Source of the DNA: Taxillus chinensis
Lineage: Eukaryota > Streptophyta > Magnoliopsida > Santalales > Loranthaceae
Assembly (NCBI GenBank): GCA_023512835.1
Contig: CM042091.1
Location: 38,888,107-38,952,106, forward strand
Reading direction: 5' to 3'
DNA length: 64,000 bases
The notes under the pieces are model-generated. The model made no database searches. It saw only the letters and a list, made by a program, of their open reading frames with translations, and was not told the DNA's origin. Below are positions 46,830 to 58,905 of the stretch, one piece after another; within the stretch, counting starts at the first letter, position 1, and each line of letters opens with the position of its first letter. The position numbers and the translations under genes were made by a program.

Positions 46830-48220
46830 TAGCTAATTCCAGTCTGTTTAGGAAGAAGCTAGACACACAAAACTAAAAAGAAATGAGCTAAAACTAGTTT
46901 GTTCAGGAAAAAGCTCAAAAAAAAAATAGCTAATTTCAGTCTGTTCGGGAACAAGCAGGCACACAAAACTAAAAAGAAATGAGCTAAAACCAGTTTGTTC
47001 AGGAAGAAGCACAAAAGAAAGAAACTGGGACCGCCCCGGGAAAACTGAAACGAAAGAAAGTAGCTAATTCCAGTCTGTTCAGGAAGAAGCTAGGCACACA
47101 AAATGGAAAAAAATTGAGCTAAAACCAGTTTGTGTTAGGAAGAAGCTCAAACAAAAGAAACTAGCCAATTCCAGTCTGTTCAGGAAGACGCCAGGCACCA
47201 AAACAGAGAAAAAATGAGCTAAAACCAATTCGTGTCAGAAAGAAGCTCAGAAATAAATTAGCTAATTCCAGTCTGTTCAGGAAAAAGCTAGGCACACAAA
47301 ACTAAAGAGAAATGAGCTAAAACCAGTTTGTGCCAGGAAGAAGCTCAAAAGAAAGAAATTAGCTAATTCCAGTCTGTTCAGGAAGAAGCTAGGCACACAA
47401 AGCTGAATAAAAATGAGCTAAAACCAATTTGTGTCAGGAAGAAGCTCAAAAGAAAGAAATTAGCTAATTCCAGTTTGTTCAAGAAGAAACTAGGCACACA
47501 AAGCTGAAGAGAAATGAGCTAAAACCAGTTTGTGTCAGGAAGAAGCTCAAAACAAAGATATTAGCTAATTTCAATCTGTTCAGGAAGAAGCTAGGCACAC
47601 AAATCCGGACTGCCCTGGGAAAACTGAAATGAAACGAGCTAAAACCAGTCTGTTCGGGAAGAAGCTCAAACAAAAGAAATCCAGACCGCCCAAGGAAAAC
47701 TGAAATCCTTACCGCCCAGGATAGAAAGAAAACAACTCATTCCAGTCTATTCAGGAAGAAGCTAAACACACAAATCCGGACCACCCCAGGAAAACTGAAA
47801 TGAAACGAGCTAAAACCAGTCTGTTCAGGAAGAAGCTCAAACAAAAGAAATCCGGACCGCCCCAAGAGAACTAAAATCTTAACCGCCCAGGATAGAAAGA
47901 AAATAACTAAATCTAGTCTATTCAGGAAGAAGCTAAACACACAAATCCGGACCACCCTGCGAAAACTGAAATGAAACGAGCTAAAACCAGTTTGTTCAGG
48001 AAGAAGCTCAAACAAACGAAATCCGGACCGCCTCGGGGAAAACTGAAATCCTGACCACCTAGGATAGAAAAAAATAGCTAATTCTAGTCTGTTCAGGAAG
48101 AAGCTAAACACACAAATCCAGATCGCCCTGAAAAAACTAAAATGAAACGAGCTAAAACCAATCTATTCAGGAAGAAGCTCAAACAAAAGAAATCTGGACC
48201 GCTCTGGGATGGAAAGAAAG
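46830..48220. repeat. Minisatellite of about 50/100 bp units
   Basis: Two related half-units alternate: AGCTAATTCCAGTCTGTTCA-GGAAGAAGCTAGGCACAC and GAGCTAAAACCAGTTTGTG-CAGGAAGAAGCTCAAA. About 100 bp form a pair. From about 47600 a longer variant adds AAATCCGGACCGCCC, giving a larger period. Open frames on the minus strand across it follow the repeat. Tandem repeats in the 3' non-coding part are known in Tat/Ogre-type gypsy elements. Confidence 0.8.
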
Positions 48221-48953
48221 TAGTTGTATGATGATGTATTATAATGCATGTTACTATAATGATTGCTTGATTCAGGATGCATGTATGAAGGATGCCTGAA
48301 TGGATAATGTAGTGATTCCTAGCTGTAAACTCTGAAGTACTTGATGCTTGCATGAATGCATGGTCATGAAATAATATATGATGCCTGCATCCTTTATTAA
48401 GGGAGCTTAATCTGTTGGTGGTTGCCAGGTTACTTTTGGTGCAAGGGAAATGATACAGTAGCTCTCTCGACATTTGGCCTGTTGGGGGAAACTTGCTTGA
48501 TTTTTGGAGGACATATGTCTTGGGGCAGTTATCTAGCTAAACCAAAGTTGTTGAATAACATTCTGAGGAACCCTACTGGGGAATAGGCTTTTTATTTAAA
48601 CACACACAGGCAAAATTTTGAGACTTGAAACAAAGCTTTGATGAAAACAATTTTTTTGTGTTTGGAGTATGCAATGTTCCGTCACAACTTGTTGTCCTCT
48701 TCTGATAGAGGTAATAATGTTTGGGTTATCCTGGTATTGCTTTCAGCTTGGGATATATTTTATTTTGAGCCCCAGTTGACTGGGCTGAATGGGAATTCTA
48801 ATGGTTTGAATCAGTGCTCGGGGCTAGGTTGAAGATATTATTTGTTTGTTTCCTTATGAGGTTTAGGGACTTATCAGGGTTTCCACTTTTTGGTTGGATT
48901 ATCTTTGTGCATTATGGTGTAGGGAGTTTATTTGAAAGGATTTGTTGGCCTTG
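48221..48953 (+). other. Non-coding remainder of gypsy-like element
   Basis: About 730 bp between the minisatellite and copia B. I see no conserved protein and no clear terminal motif. It probably belongs to the element that begins at 42886. Confidence 0.4.
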
Positions 48954-50292
48954 TGATGGTCCCTTGGAGCCTAAAGGGGGGGGGGTGAATAGGCTCTTAT
49001 CGAAACTCTTTTACACTCTTAAGGCACGGCACTAATCTAGTTAAGTGATAGAATCACTACGGAAGATAACCAGATAGTGGAAGTATTTTGTTTTATTATC
49101 AAGAGATAAGTACAACAAAATAGAAGCAACTCTCTTACACGTTGTTTTTCAAAAGGATTCACACACTAGCCTAGATTTTATCCTTCAGCTCTTGTGCATA
49201 CAAAGGGTTAATTCCGGCTCATACACTGTATCTCTCTTCCTCTTACAAATATACAAATATGAATATTTATACAAACATTCCTAAGAGACAACCTTGGGAC
49301 TTGTAGTTCCGGAATGCGTTCAGCACTAACTATTCCTCGGTAATCTCTCTGCCTTGACTGTTGCGGTTTGTGGAGCTCAAGATCATGGGTTTGAAGAGTA
49401 TAAGTGCATTTGTGAGTTCCCAAATGCAATTGAGGTTGTGTCCACATATCCGGATGATCTACGTGTAAGATTCTTCAGGTTCTCAATAAATTTGTCTTAC
49501 ATCGGGACGCCACGAGCTGATAACATTAAATGCGGTGAGTTGAAGTAGTATCTTCTTGGTCCGGTGTAATTCTCCTTACTCCGTTGCTAATGAAGCTCGG
49601 AACCTTACTCCGTGTCAATGATTGCTTACTCCGTATCTGTTTAGTACCTGGAATCCTTAGTCCGTGCTAGCGCTTCCTTACTCCGCATGTAAGTTCCTTA
49701 CTCCGTATGTAAATTCCTTACTCCGTATGTAAGTTCCTTACTCCGGGCGAGTCTTAAAAGGTTGGATGACTTATTCCGTATCAGTGCTTCCTTACTCCAC
49801 ATGTAAGTTCCTTACTCCGTATGTAAATTCCTTACTCCGTATGTAAGTTCCTTACTCCGTATGTAAATTCCTTACTCCGTATGTAAGTTCCTTACTCCGG
49901 GCGAGTCTAAGGGATCGGAGTGCTTACTCCGTACTAGCGCTTCCTTACTCCATATGAGTAAGTTGTCCGGATTCCTTACTTCGCATCTAGTTTGTTTACT
50001 CCTTGCGAATAAAGGCTCAGATCCTTATTCCGCATCAATACCTTTAAGTTCTTTGTCCGTACGAATGTTCCTTATTCCGTATGTATTGATGACTTGGTTA
50101 TTTACCAAGTGTTTGACGACACTCACTCTTGTCCGGATCAGGATTATGTATCCTGTCCTTAGCTTTGCTCTCACGAGTGTATCTGCGGATTAATATCATA
50201 TCTTCTGCAACGATCAAATAAACACAAGAGATCTCAGATCAAATTACATAAGGCTTTATCAGCATTATCCAAATTCTGGGTTTGATCCAACA
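48954..50292 (-). repeat. 3' LTR of copia B
   Basis: On the minus strand it starts TGTTGGATCAAACCC at 50292 and ends GGGACCATCA at 48954 (1339 bp). The polypurine tract ATTGGAGGAGAT (50304-50293) lies directly upstream. The 5' LTR copy begins at 62223. An array of the unit TTCCTTACTCCGTATGTAAG occupies 49670-49900. Confidence 0.9.
49670..49900. repeat. 20 bp tandem array in copia B LTR
   Basis: About nine or ten copies of TTCCTTACTCCGTATGTAAG (alternating final G or A) occur in two blocks separated by CTCCGGGCGAGTCTTAAAAG-type sequence. In the solo LTRs at 4114 and 45437 the same motif is present but scattered, so the array expanded in this copy. Confidence 0.8.
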
Positions 50293-50555
50293 ATCTCCTC
50301 CAATTATGGATATGCCCAAACCCTTTGGAATCTGATCTGGTAAGCAGTGCAAAAAGATAACATATAGAATACGCATCACAACCAAATTTATTTATCAGCA
50401 ACTAAGTACAATTCAGCCTTAATACAAGATTTTCACTAAGGTACATAAGGCTTACTATACTTGAAGATCATAGTTGCTGCCTTCTCTCTAAGCTCCATTG
50501 TCTGCTTCATCATATAAGTAGTGTGTTGGCTCCACAATTTATCCACAATCAAAAA

Positions 50556-50930
50556 TTACTTGGTGAAGTAACAGATAAAAGCCCCGCAGCTATCTCCATC
50601 CAGCTGTTGTGGCACTTGCTTCTTGCCCCGGAATGTCGCCTTCAGCTTCTCAGTTGGACCCAAGGGAGTGATGCCCAACTCTTCATATAAACCAGCTTTC
50701 TTCACAGCTTCAGTCAGCCTGAGACAAAGTGGCTCCCATTGATTCTTTCTTACAAAATGCTCCACTATCTGATGAGAATCAATGAGAATCATTTGCTTGG
50801 ACTGAATCATGAAGACAGCCATCATGAAGTGTGGCGACATGATCCGGTACGGAATGAGAATGGTTGAGAGAGTTTTCCATGGCTTGCTATCCTCAGCAGT
50901 TCCGTCGATGAAGGACTGAATTAGATCCAC
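50556..50930 (-). pseudogene. Ulp1-like (C48) cysteine peptidase domain of copia B ORF2
   Basis: From the Met at 50930, His34 lies in SPHFMMAVFM, Asp51 in MILIDSH, Gln109 in KQVPQQLDG and Cys115 in GDSCGAFICYF. The His-to-Asp spacing of 17 and Gln-x5-Cys equal those of copia A and of Ulp1/SENP enzymes. All catalytic positions are kept. The frame ends with TAA at 50556. Upstream in-frame TAG codons at 50952 and 51084 separate it from the linker. The substrate is unknown. Confidence 0.85.
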
Positions 50931-53157
50931 ACTGGGAAGATAGCCTTCATTCTAACACGACAGAACTTCAAACAAGTGCCCATCCTTGTATAAAGATGGA
51001 AATAGCCTCATCTCCATTTTAGCAGCCCTCGAGAAGTTATCAATGTCTTCTATAGTAAAGAGTCCTTTCTCCGAACAAAGAGTCTAAATGTTGTCCGGGG
51101 AGAAAGGGTACATTTCAGAAAGGCATCTTCTCTCAGCAGAAGACGCTGCATAGGACTTCATTGCTTTGCAAACACTTCCATCCACATCAGAAGGGTCAAA
51201 CGCCGCATATGATGGGAGGAAGGTGTCGGCTGCGGATAAGGAGGATGGAGGAGGAGCTGGAGCTGCAGTAGAGGGGCCTGGTTGAGAGAAGCGACTTCGT
51301 TTGGGAATTTGAACTCCCTGAAGCACTGAAGCGGCAGGCCGCTTCTCAGTCCGAGTAGATGGTTGTGGTGCAGAAGGAGCAGAGGGGGCAGACGGATCAA
51401 ATGACACTTTCTCCCCTGGTTTGGCAGATCGCCGGGAAGCAACGGGAGGACGAGCCATCGTGTGCGCCAGGTCCGCGAAGGAGGTAGACAGTGAAAGAAC
51501 GGACGAGGCGACTAGATCCATTTTCTGCTCCATAGAGGTGGAGGAGTCAGTGAGAGCGGAGAGGAGTTGGGCGCCGAGTGCATCAACCTTGGCGGCGATG
51601 GCGGAAATTTGGGTACTCTGAGCCTGGGCGTGGCGGTCCAGCTGGGCGGAGAGCACAGCGTCGGAGTGGACCGTGCCAAAAGAGGCACGCCCAAGGATCA
51701 ACTCCGGAGCTTTGGAGGACTCCCCCGCATGAACAGGAGCAGGGGTGCGCTGGGTAGAGGAGTCCGTAGGAGTATCAGCAGCAGCAGCAGCGAAGGGGCA
51801 TCCGGAGCAGCTGACCCGCTTTGACCAGAGAGGTCAACCACGGGAATGGCAGCAGCAGGAGAAGAGGGGCCAGCCATAGCGGGAGAAGGACCCCGGGCGG
51901 AATGAACAGGGCTGGAGGGAGTAGTGAACGCCACATCTGGAATGGAGGCCGGCGTAAGAAAGCCGTGATCCAAGTTCCAGATGACCATTGTCTCCGGGGA
52001 TTGGGTATGTCGTGTGTAAAACACCCGGAGATCGTTGTTAGGAACGGAGGTGGTGTGGGCAAGGCTAAAATGGAGCCATAGGTCCGTTAAGGTGTCGGCG
52101 GAGAGATGGTCAAGATAATCTCGGGGTTGAGGTAGGGGAGGCAACGGGGCTTCTGGAGAAGAGGCCGGGACATTAGCAGTGGCGGCCGCAACAACGGTAT
52201 CAACCGCGGCAGCAACAGTGGAGGAGGGAGTAGGGACATCCGTAGCAGATGGAGCTGAGGAAACAGCTTTAGGGGCACTGCGCTGAGATGGCCCAGGAAC
52301 CTCGGATGGGTCGGCACGAACGCTGTGCTGGGAGGCCCGAGAATGAGAAGGTGCTGCTACGGACCGAATCCGGGAGGATCGGGGTGCAAACTGACGTGGG
52401 GGCTTGGCTGTCGGAGGGGTCACCAACAGAACTGCCTTGTTGTTCCGAGGCAGGGAGAATGCCGAGAGCTGTTGATGGTCGGTGGTCTATCATGTTCCCA
52501 TCCGGTGTAAGATAACGAAGGTAATAAGCCTGGAGGAAATGGAACAGTATCATATCGGGTGAAATGGTCCGGATTAAGATGCCGGAAGACAATGCTGAGG
52601 ATGTGCCCAAAGGAATGGTTCTTGGGACCATTCTATAGCAACCGAAACAAGAATATCCCCCAATCCATCGGAAGTCCTTCAAAAACGCCGTACATGGCCA
52701 GGAGAAGGTCGTACGGAACGGAGTCGAGGGCGGATGTGCGAGCTAGTAAGCATCGACTCAAGATGGTCGTCATACATCGATAGTGACCTTGGAAGGATTT
52801 CACCTTGTATTCCTTGCCTTTTTGTGTGCAACCCATAGAAGCCGCCATTGGATCGGCATCTGGGCGCTATGGTTCACCAAGAGGTAGGTGGAGAGCAGCT
52901 CGGAGAACGGTTGGAGTGATGATGATGGATTCACCGCGGACATAGGAGAGTATAGAATCGGTGGTGCAGCGAATCCGTTGGTAATACTCAATGATGTCTT
53001 CGATAAGAAGATCGACGGGATTGGAGATCAGGTTGAGTATATGCGAGGCTTCAAGGAGCGGGCAAAGCTGGAAAAACCAATCCGGAGGATTAGAGACAGC
53101 ACTCCAATCAACCAGATGGCCAGGATTAACGCCGGAAAGAGAGATTCTGGGTGCCAT
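50556..53157 (-). pseudogene. ORF2 of copia B: N-terminal domain, linker, Ulp1-like C48 peptidase
   Basis: ATG at 53157 begins an N-terminal domain with NPGHLVDWS, LLIEDIIEYYQRI, SYVRGESIIITPTVL, ALHLPLGEP and, later, GLPMDWGIFLFRLL...FGHILSIVFRHL. These align by eye with the copia A ORF2 pieces. A Ser/Pro/Ala-rich linker (52430-51700) and a heptad-like region follow. The C-terminal peptidase is at 50930-50556. Stops in the main frames are all TAG: 52867, 52633, 51084 and 50952. A frameshift lies near 52430-52500. The gene is not intact as read, but its order of domains matches copia A. Confidence 0.75.
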
Positions 53158-54815
53158 TTCAGATGAAATTTGAAGGACAAGAGGAAAGGTGAGGTCTTGG
53201 CAATGGAAGAAGCAACGAGAAGTTTAGGGATTTGAAATGAGCAATACTCGTGCTTCGCAAGAATGATCAAAACATATAAGACCGAGTCCGTAAATGTCAG
53301 AGGGTCTAGGAATTGGAGAGTGAAGCAGGGACCCGCTTGACAAGCTGATGTCATTAGTCTGGATATCGATGCGCCTCCAAATGAAACGATGTCGTGGAGA
53401 CCACATGACTAAGTAAGTGTTACAGCTGGTTGCCATCTAGAGAAGTGTGTGTGCATCCCGAGATTTGCATTTAATGAATCATCATAATTCCTCCTCAAAA
53501 GCACGCGACATATAGGAAGACTTGGATTGTCGCAATTAGACTGTGTCAGGAGTCCGGAGGAATGAACCGACAATCATCCAGAGTAAATAATAGTCGAGGA
53601 AGAGTATCCGGATGAAAAGTAGACCATGTCCGTAGAAGACAGAGTTCGCTGAGAGAGCTAAGTAGATTCCTTTGCAGTCAATAAGTCAAAGAGAAGAGAA
53701 GTACCACAACACTTCAAATCCAAGACTATGGACTTGATTTATCGATACGGTTGCAAAGAGAATCTGAACCTGTAGCTAAAAAAAATTGAACTGAAAATAC
53801 AAAAGCTTAACAGGCAAGGATTAGTACGGATTAGGGAAAATAATTAGTGAAAAACAACATAATCCGAACTAATGAGAAACAGAACTTATGCATTACTAAG
53901 CATATACATACGTGAGAATGATCAATATTACTGAATCAGGGCATATGGCAGATAATCATACACAAGTTCATATAGGTCAACATAGCGAAACCGTCTTGCT
54001 GAACAACGTAGCTAAGATTAATTAAAGATCATATGATTTGGCCAATTTGGGATTCATGAGTGAAAAGGGTGGAAGCGAACACATGTCAAAAGTAAGCAGG
54101 TGATTAGCCGATTAAAATGCATGGTTGAAGAAAGAAAATACATCCAAGCATGCCACTTTTCTGATCCAAAACAGCATAGCCAGTCAGATCCGGAAGTAAA
54201 AGTTTAGAGGAGGGAGTATCCGAGACATATTAGGGGTTTATCACTGCTCCCCCGTAGATCATTTAATCCTCTCAATGAAAAGCTCCCCCTCAAATAGACA
54301 GCCAGGAAAGAGGTCATGAGACATATAAGGGGGGGTATTACTGAATAATATATAAAGCATTTTCTCCCCGTAGATTGTGCAATCCTCTTGGTTAACATTC
54401 CGGTTTGTAATTCAAGACCGTCTATCTTATTAGAAAACTATACTTGAGGTGACTAGATGCGATTGAGTATTCATCCACCAGGTATTCCGAGCTAACCCAT
54501 TTCATTTCTTCAACTATACATGTTAATAGAGTAATCTAAATGAACATGTTGTTGTCATGTGGTGATTAGTGGAAATTAAGATCATGAAGCCAGAAAGAGG
54601 TAAATCATATAAACTTTAATCATGTTAGCTTAAACGACTTCAGTCGGGAAACGCAAGTATCCTCCCATAATGAAGTTGATATTAATATCAGAAGCATGAA
54701 GCCGTTAATCACTAAGTATGATTAGCATTAAAATTAGTATGTATCTTCCACTTTTAATAAAAGCACAATGCATGTTCTGATAGTAAGCATACTGTTGAGC
54801 AATTTAAATGTGAAG
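53158..54815 (-). other. Spacer between pol and ORF2 of copia B
   Basis: About 1.65 kb without recognisable protein. On the minus strand several polypurine tracts (CTACGGGGGAGC near 54250, GAGGGGGAGCT near 54290, CTACGGGGAGA near 54375) cluster soon after pol. Such tracts are normally next to a 3' LTR. Confidence 0.65.
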
Positions 54816-57800
54816 CTATGCAGAGAAGTCAAGCATACCTAATCGGAAGAGTAATTCAGAGAATCTTACATCAGGTAGGGGCTTTGTGAGTATGTCTGCC
54901 AATTGATCTTCAGTAACAACATGTTCCAGTGAAATGTGATGTTTGAGAACATGGTCGCGTATGAAGTGATGCCTGACCTCGATATGCTTCGTCTTAGGGT
55001 GCATGACAGGATTTTTGCTAATAGCAATTGCACTAGTGTTGTCGCAGTAGAGTGGAATAGATGACATGTTGAAACCGTAGTCAGTAAGTTGACTTTGCAT
55101 CCAGAGTAGCTGTGCGCAGCAACTCCCAGCAGCTATATATTCAGCCTCAGCAGTAGAGGTTGATACGGAATTCTGCTTCTTACTGAACCATGAGATCAAT
55201 CTATTTCCAAGAAACTGACACGTACCACTTGTGCTCTTCCTGTTGATGCGACATCCAGCAAAGTTGGCATCAAAGTATCCAGGATAAGGTGAAGTTTGAC
55301 TCCTTTGGGTACCAGAGTCCCAAATTCATCATTCCCTTGAGATACCTTAATATCCGTTTAACGTGAAGCATATGTGACTCCTTGGGATTCGCCTGATAGC
55401 GTGCACAAATGCAAGTTGCAAACATAATGTCTGGGTGACTTGCTGTGAGATACAACAAGGATCCTATCATCCCTCTGTAGTCAGTCACATTTACTGATAT
55501 GCCGTCCACATCAGGATCTAACTTGGCACTAACAGGCATGGGAGTTTTGACAGGAGATGAACCTTCTATACCAAACTTCTTAATAAGATCGCGAGTGTAC
55601 TTAGCTTGATTAATGAAGATTCCTTCCTTCAATTGTTTAACTTCTATTCCGAGGAAGTAGGACAGTTCTCCCATCATGCTCATCTCAAACTTGTCTGTCA
55701 TCAACTTAGCAAACTCCTCACAAAGCTTCGGATTCGTTGATCCGAAAATGATGTCATCCACGTATATTTGTACGATTAGAGTGTGTCCTTTCTCTTTTCG
55801 TAGAAATAAGGTGGTGTCAATCTTCCCTTTTTGGAAGTTGTGAGCAAGTAGGAATTCTGACAATGTGTCGTACCAGGCTCTTGGAGCTTGCTTCAAACCA
55901 TATAAAGCTTTCCGAAGTTTGTAGACTAGATGTCCTGCTTTAGGCTCAATGAAACCGGGAGGTTGTTCTACACAAACCTCCTCTTGAAGATCTCCATTCA
56001 GGAATCCGCTCTTGACGTCCATTTGATAAACTATGAAGTTTTCATATGAAGCATACGCGTAAACATCCGAATTGCCTCAAGTCTTGCTACTGGAGCAAAG
56101 GTCTCATCATAGTCTATTCCTTCTTCTTGACGATATCCTTTGGCTACCAGTCTGGCTTTGTTCCAGATTACAATTCCATCCGTATCAAGCTTATTCTGGA
56201 ACACCCATTTAATGCCAATGACTTGCTGAGACTTTGGCCTTGGTACTAAGGTCCACACATTATTTCTTTTAAATTGATTCAGCTCTTCTTGCATAGCTTC
56301 TATCCAATTTGAATCCTGAAGAGCTTCATCTACCACCTTTGGTTCTATTTGAGATAGAAAACATGAGTAGAGACTCATGTTGGAGGTGGCTACTCTTGTT
56401 CTTACACCAACAGTAGGATCACCAATCACTTGTTCTGAGGGATGGTTTCGGGTCCATCTGTAATTCTGTGCATGTGACGGATGATCTTGAACAATTTGAA
56501 GCTCTTCCAGATTAGGTGGTGCAGTTGTATCTGCTGGTTGAGCTTCGTCCGGACTAGATGTTTCCGTATTGAAAGGTACAATTGAACTAGATGGTTCTTC
56601 AACACTGTTTCTTTCAGTGTTAACTGGTCCGGACGGACTTGAATGTGCTCCGGAATTTTGGGTATCCGTAGGAGTATGTCCGGAGCTAAATGGTAGTCCG
56701 GAGTCCGAGTCATCCGTAGCATCGTCCATATAATTTCTTTGTGCTTCGCTGATGCCACGTGGTTGGTCAAGATGTGTAACAGGTACATTCATAAACTTCG
56801 AATAATCGACATTGCTGTCCATGACCTGCACATTAGAACTTGATGAACCGACTTTTGACCAATAAAGGTTAGCTTCATCAAAAGTCACATGGATAGATTC
56901 TTCAACTTTAAAAAGTTTTCTATTGAAGACCCGATAAGCCTTGCTATGTAATGAGTACCCAACAAAAATCCCATCATCAGATTTTGGTTCAAATTTATTC
57001 CGGGTCTCTTTGCCATTTATCAATATATAGCAAGTACACCCAAAAGCTCTGAGATGTGAAATTGAGGGTTTTCGTCCTCTCCATATCTCATAGGGTGTTT
57101 TCATGGTAGATTTATTTATTAGAGTTCTGTTCTAAACATAACAGGCAGTGGACACAGCTTCAGCCCATAGACTGAGAGGAAGCATTGCCCCTGCTAACAT
57201 GGATCTACCAGCTTCAACTAAAGTACGATTCTTGCGCTTAGCTACTCCATTTTGTTGTGGAGTTCTGGGAGCAGAGAAGTCATGCTGTATGCCCTATTCA
57301 GAACAATATGATCTCATTTCTGAAAAGTCATATTCTGTACCATGATCACTCCTGATGCACTTTATGCTCAGTCCTTGTGAGTTGCTTATCCAGTTGAAAA
57401 GATCTACTAGATGCTCAAAAGTTTGATCCTTTGATTTCAGGAACATCAACCATGTGTATCTGGTGAAATCATCGATAACCACTAGGGTATATCTCGCACC
57501 AGCTAGTGACGGAACAGATATAGGACCACATAGGTCCATATGAAGAAGTTGTAGAGGAGCAGTTATTGAATTAACTGATTTTCTCTTAAAGCTATGTTTG
57601 GTCTATTTGCCCAGTTGGCATTCTCGACAGAGAGTGTCTCTGGAGAATTTGAGTTTAGGTAGACCAGTGACGAGATCAAGTGACGCTAATTTAGACAATG
57701 TCTTAAAGTTTAAATGTGCGCATCACTTGTGCCATAATCAACTATCTTCATCTGAAGCTTTAGTGAGGAAGCATACAGGGTTAGAAGAATTATTTCTTAA

Positions 57801-58140
57801 CACCACTGAGTATATGTCCCCATCTCTTGATCCGGATAACTTAATATCTCCGGATAAGTTTTCTCTTATTGTACAAGAGTTGGACATAAAGGAAACAGTA
57901 AATCCTTTGTCATATAAATTACTGACACTTAGCAAATTATGCTTCAAACCTTCGACTAATGCAACTCTTGTGATTGATACACGGCCGTTAGTTAAAGTGC
58001 CATACCCGACGTCTTACCTTCTTTGTTGTCACCATATGAAACGGATGGACCTCGTTTTTCCTTAACTTCTACGAGCGAGTCCGATCACCCGTCATATGTC
58101 CGGAGCATCCACTATCGAGGATCCACTTGCTTTGATTAAT
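54816..58140 (-). pseudogene. Copia B pol: protease, integrase, reverse transcriptase, RNase H
   Basis: In order on the minus strand: protease motif WILDSGCSGHMTGD (about 58130-58090), GAG-pre-integrase (57947-57738), integrase core (57539-57294, MDLCGPIS and CIRSDHGTEY) continuing through QQNGVAKRK-like sequence, integrase C-terminal region (57104-56700), reverse transcriptase (56400-55270, [45 protein letters not shown]) and RNase H (55199-54816, FSKKQNSVSTSTAEAEYIAAG, LADILTKPL). Breaks occur near 58000, 57294, 57120, 56030 and 55260. It is better preserved than copia A, and it keeps Gln in SKKQNS. Confidence 0.9.
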
Positions 58141-58551
58141 CTTTAACTTCAAGTGATCCGTCCAGTAGATGCTCCTAAAAAGACAACAAGCCCACACTTT
58201 TGATGCCCAAACTTGTTTGGGGCGGCAATTGTCAGTTCCTGGATTTGATTTTGCTAGGACTTTTAGCTCTCCAAGTTGACTTTACCTTGTTGATTTCAAC
58301 TGCTTCTTTTATTTGGATTTTCTTGGGAGAGACACTCCTTTGAGGTTTAGATTTTGTTTTGCTCGAAGAAACCCTTTTATAAAACTGATCTTTATTGGAT
58401 TGAATTTGATTACAAAGCTAGTTATCAGATAAACTCCAACATTCATAGTGATAATGACCTATTTCCCTATAGATGGAACAGACACTATAATGTGAAGTAC
58501 AAATAGGGGATACAGGTCTCTTAGATTTTACAGACTTTCTACTCTGTTCCC

Positions 58552-58872
58552 TGATAACTACGTAATTTGTCATTAAATTTGCATTTAATTTATGGGCTTT
58601 AATTGCATATTTTATTGAATTAATGCATTTTTATAATAGTTTTCTCCAATTTCAATTATTTACTGTTTTATTCATTTTTTATAGATTTAATATTAATTTT
58701 GGTGGCTTTTAATGTTAAATTAATTATTTCAATTTTAATATTAATTCTTTGGGCTTAACTGATTATTTTAATCATAGTATTATTTTTCTCTATATATGTT
58801 TGGGCTTAATTTGAGTTAATTATTTATTTATTTATTTATATATTTGTAATTTTAATATATTATTGTTTTGTG

Positions 58873-58905
<33 letters not shown>

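Larger units (their letters stand above)
42886..48953 (+). mobile_element. Gypsy-like (Tat/Ogre-like) non-coding element, right end not seen
   Basis: It starts TGTCATCACCGGTTTTCG inside copia D gag after ATCTC. The first 250 bp hold phrases common in plant gypsy LTRs (GAGTCGCCACC, TAGGGAAGGATTAGCACCC). T-rich and A-rich stretches follow (43260-43720), then GTCGAAG-type repeats (44520-44870), a nested solo copia LTR (45437-46667) and a minisatellite (46830-48220). No gag or pol was found. Copia B begins at 48954 with CCTTG before it, so this element was probably interrupted again there. Lineage assignment is tentative. Confidence 0.55.

Noticed and set aside
47479..48111. Leu/Phe-rich open frames on the minus strand
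   Set aside because: They repeat with the minisatellite unit and appear in no conserved form elsewhere.
49670..49900. CRISPR-like array
   Set aside because: Units are contiguous without unique spacers, and the DNA is plant nuclear.
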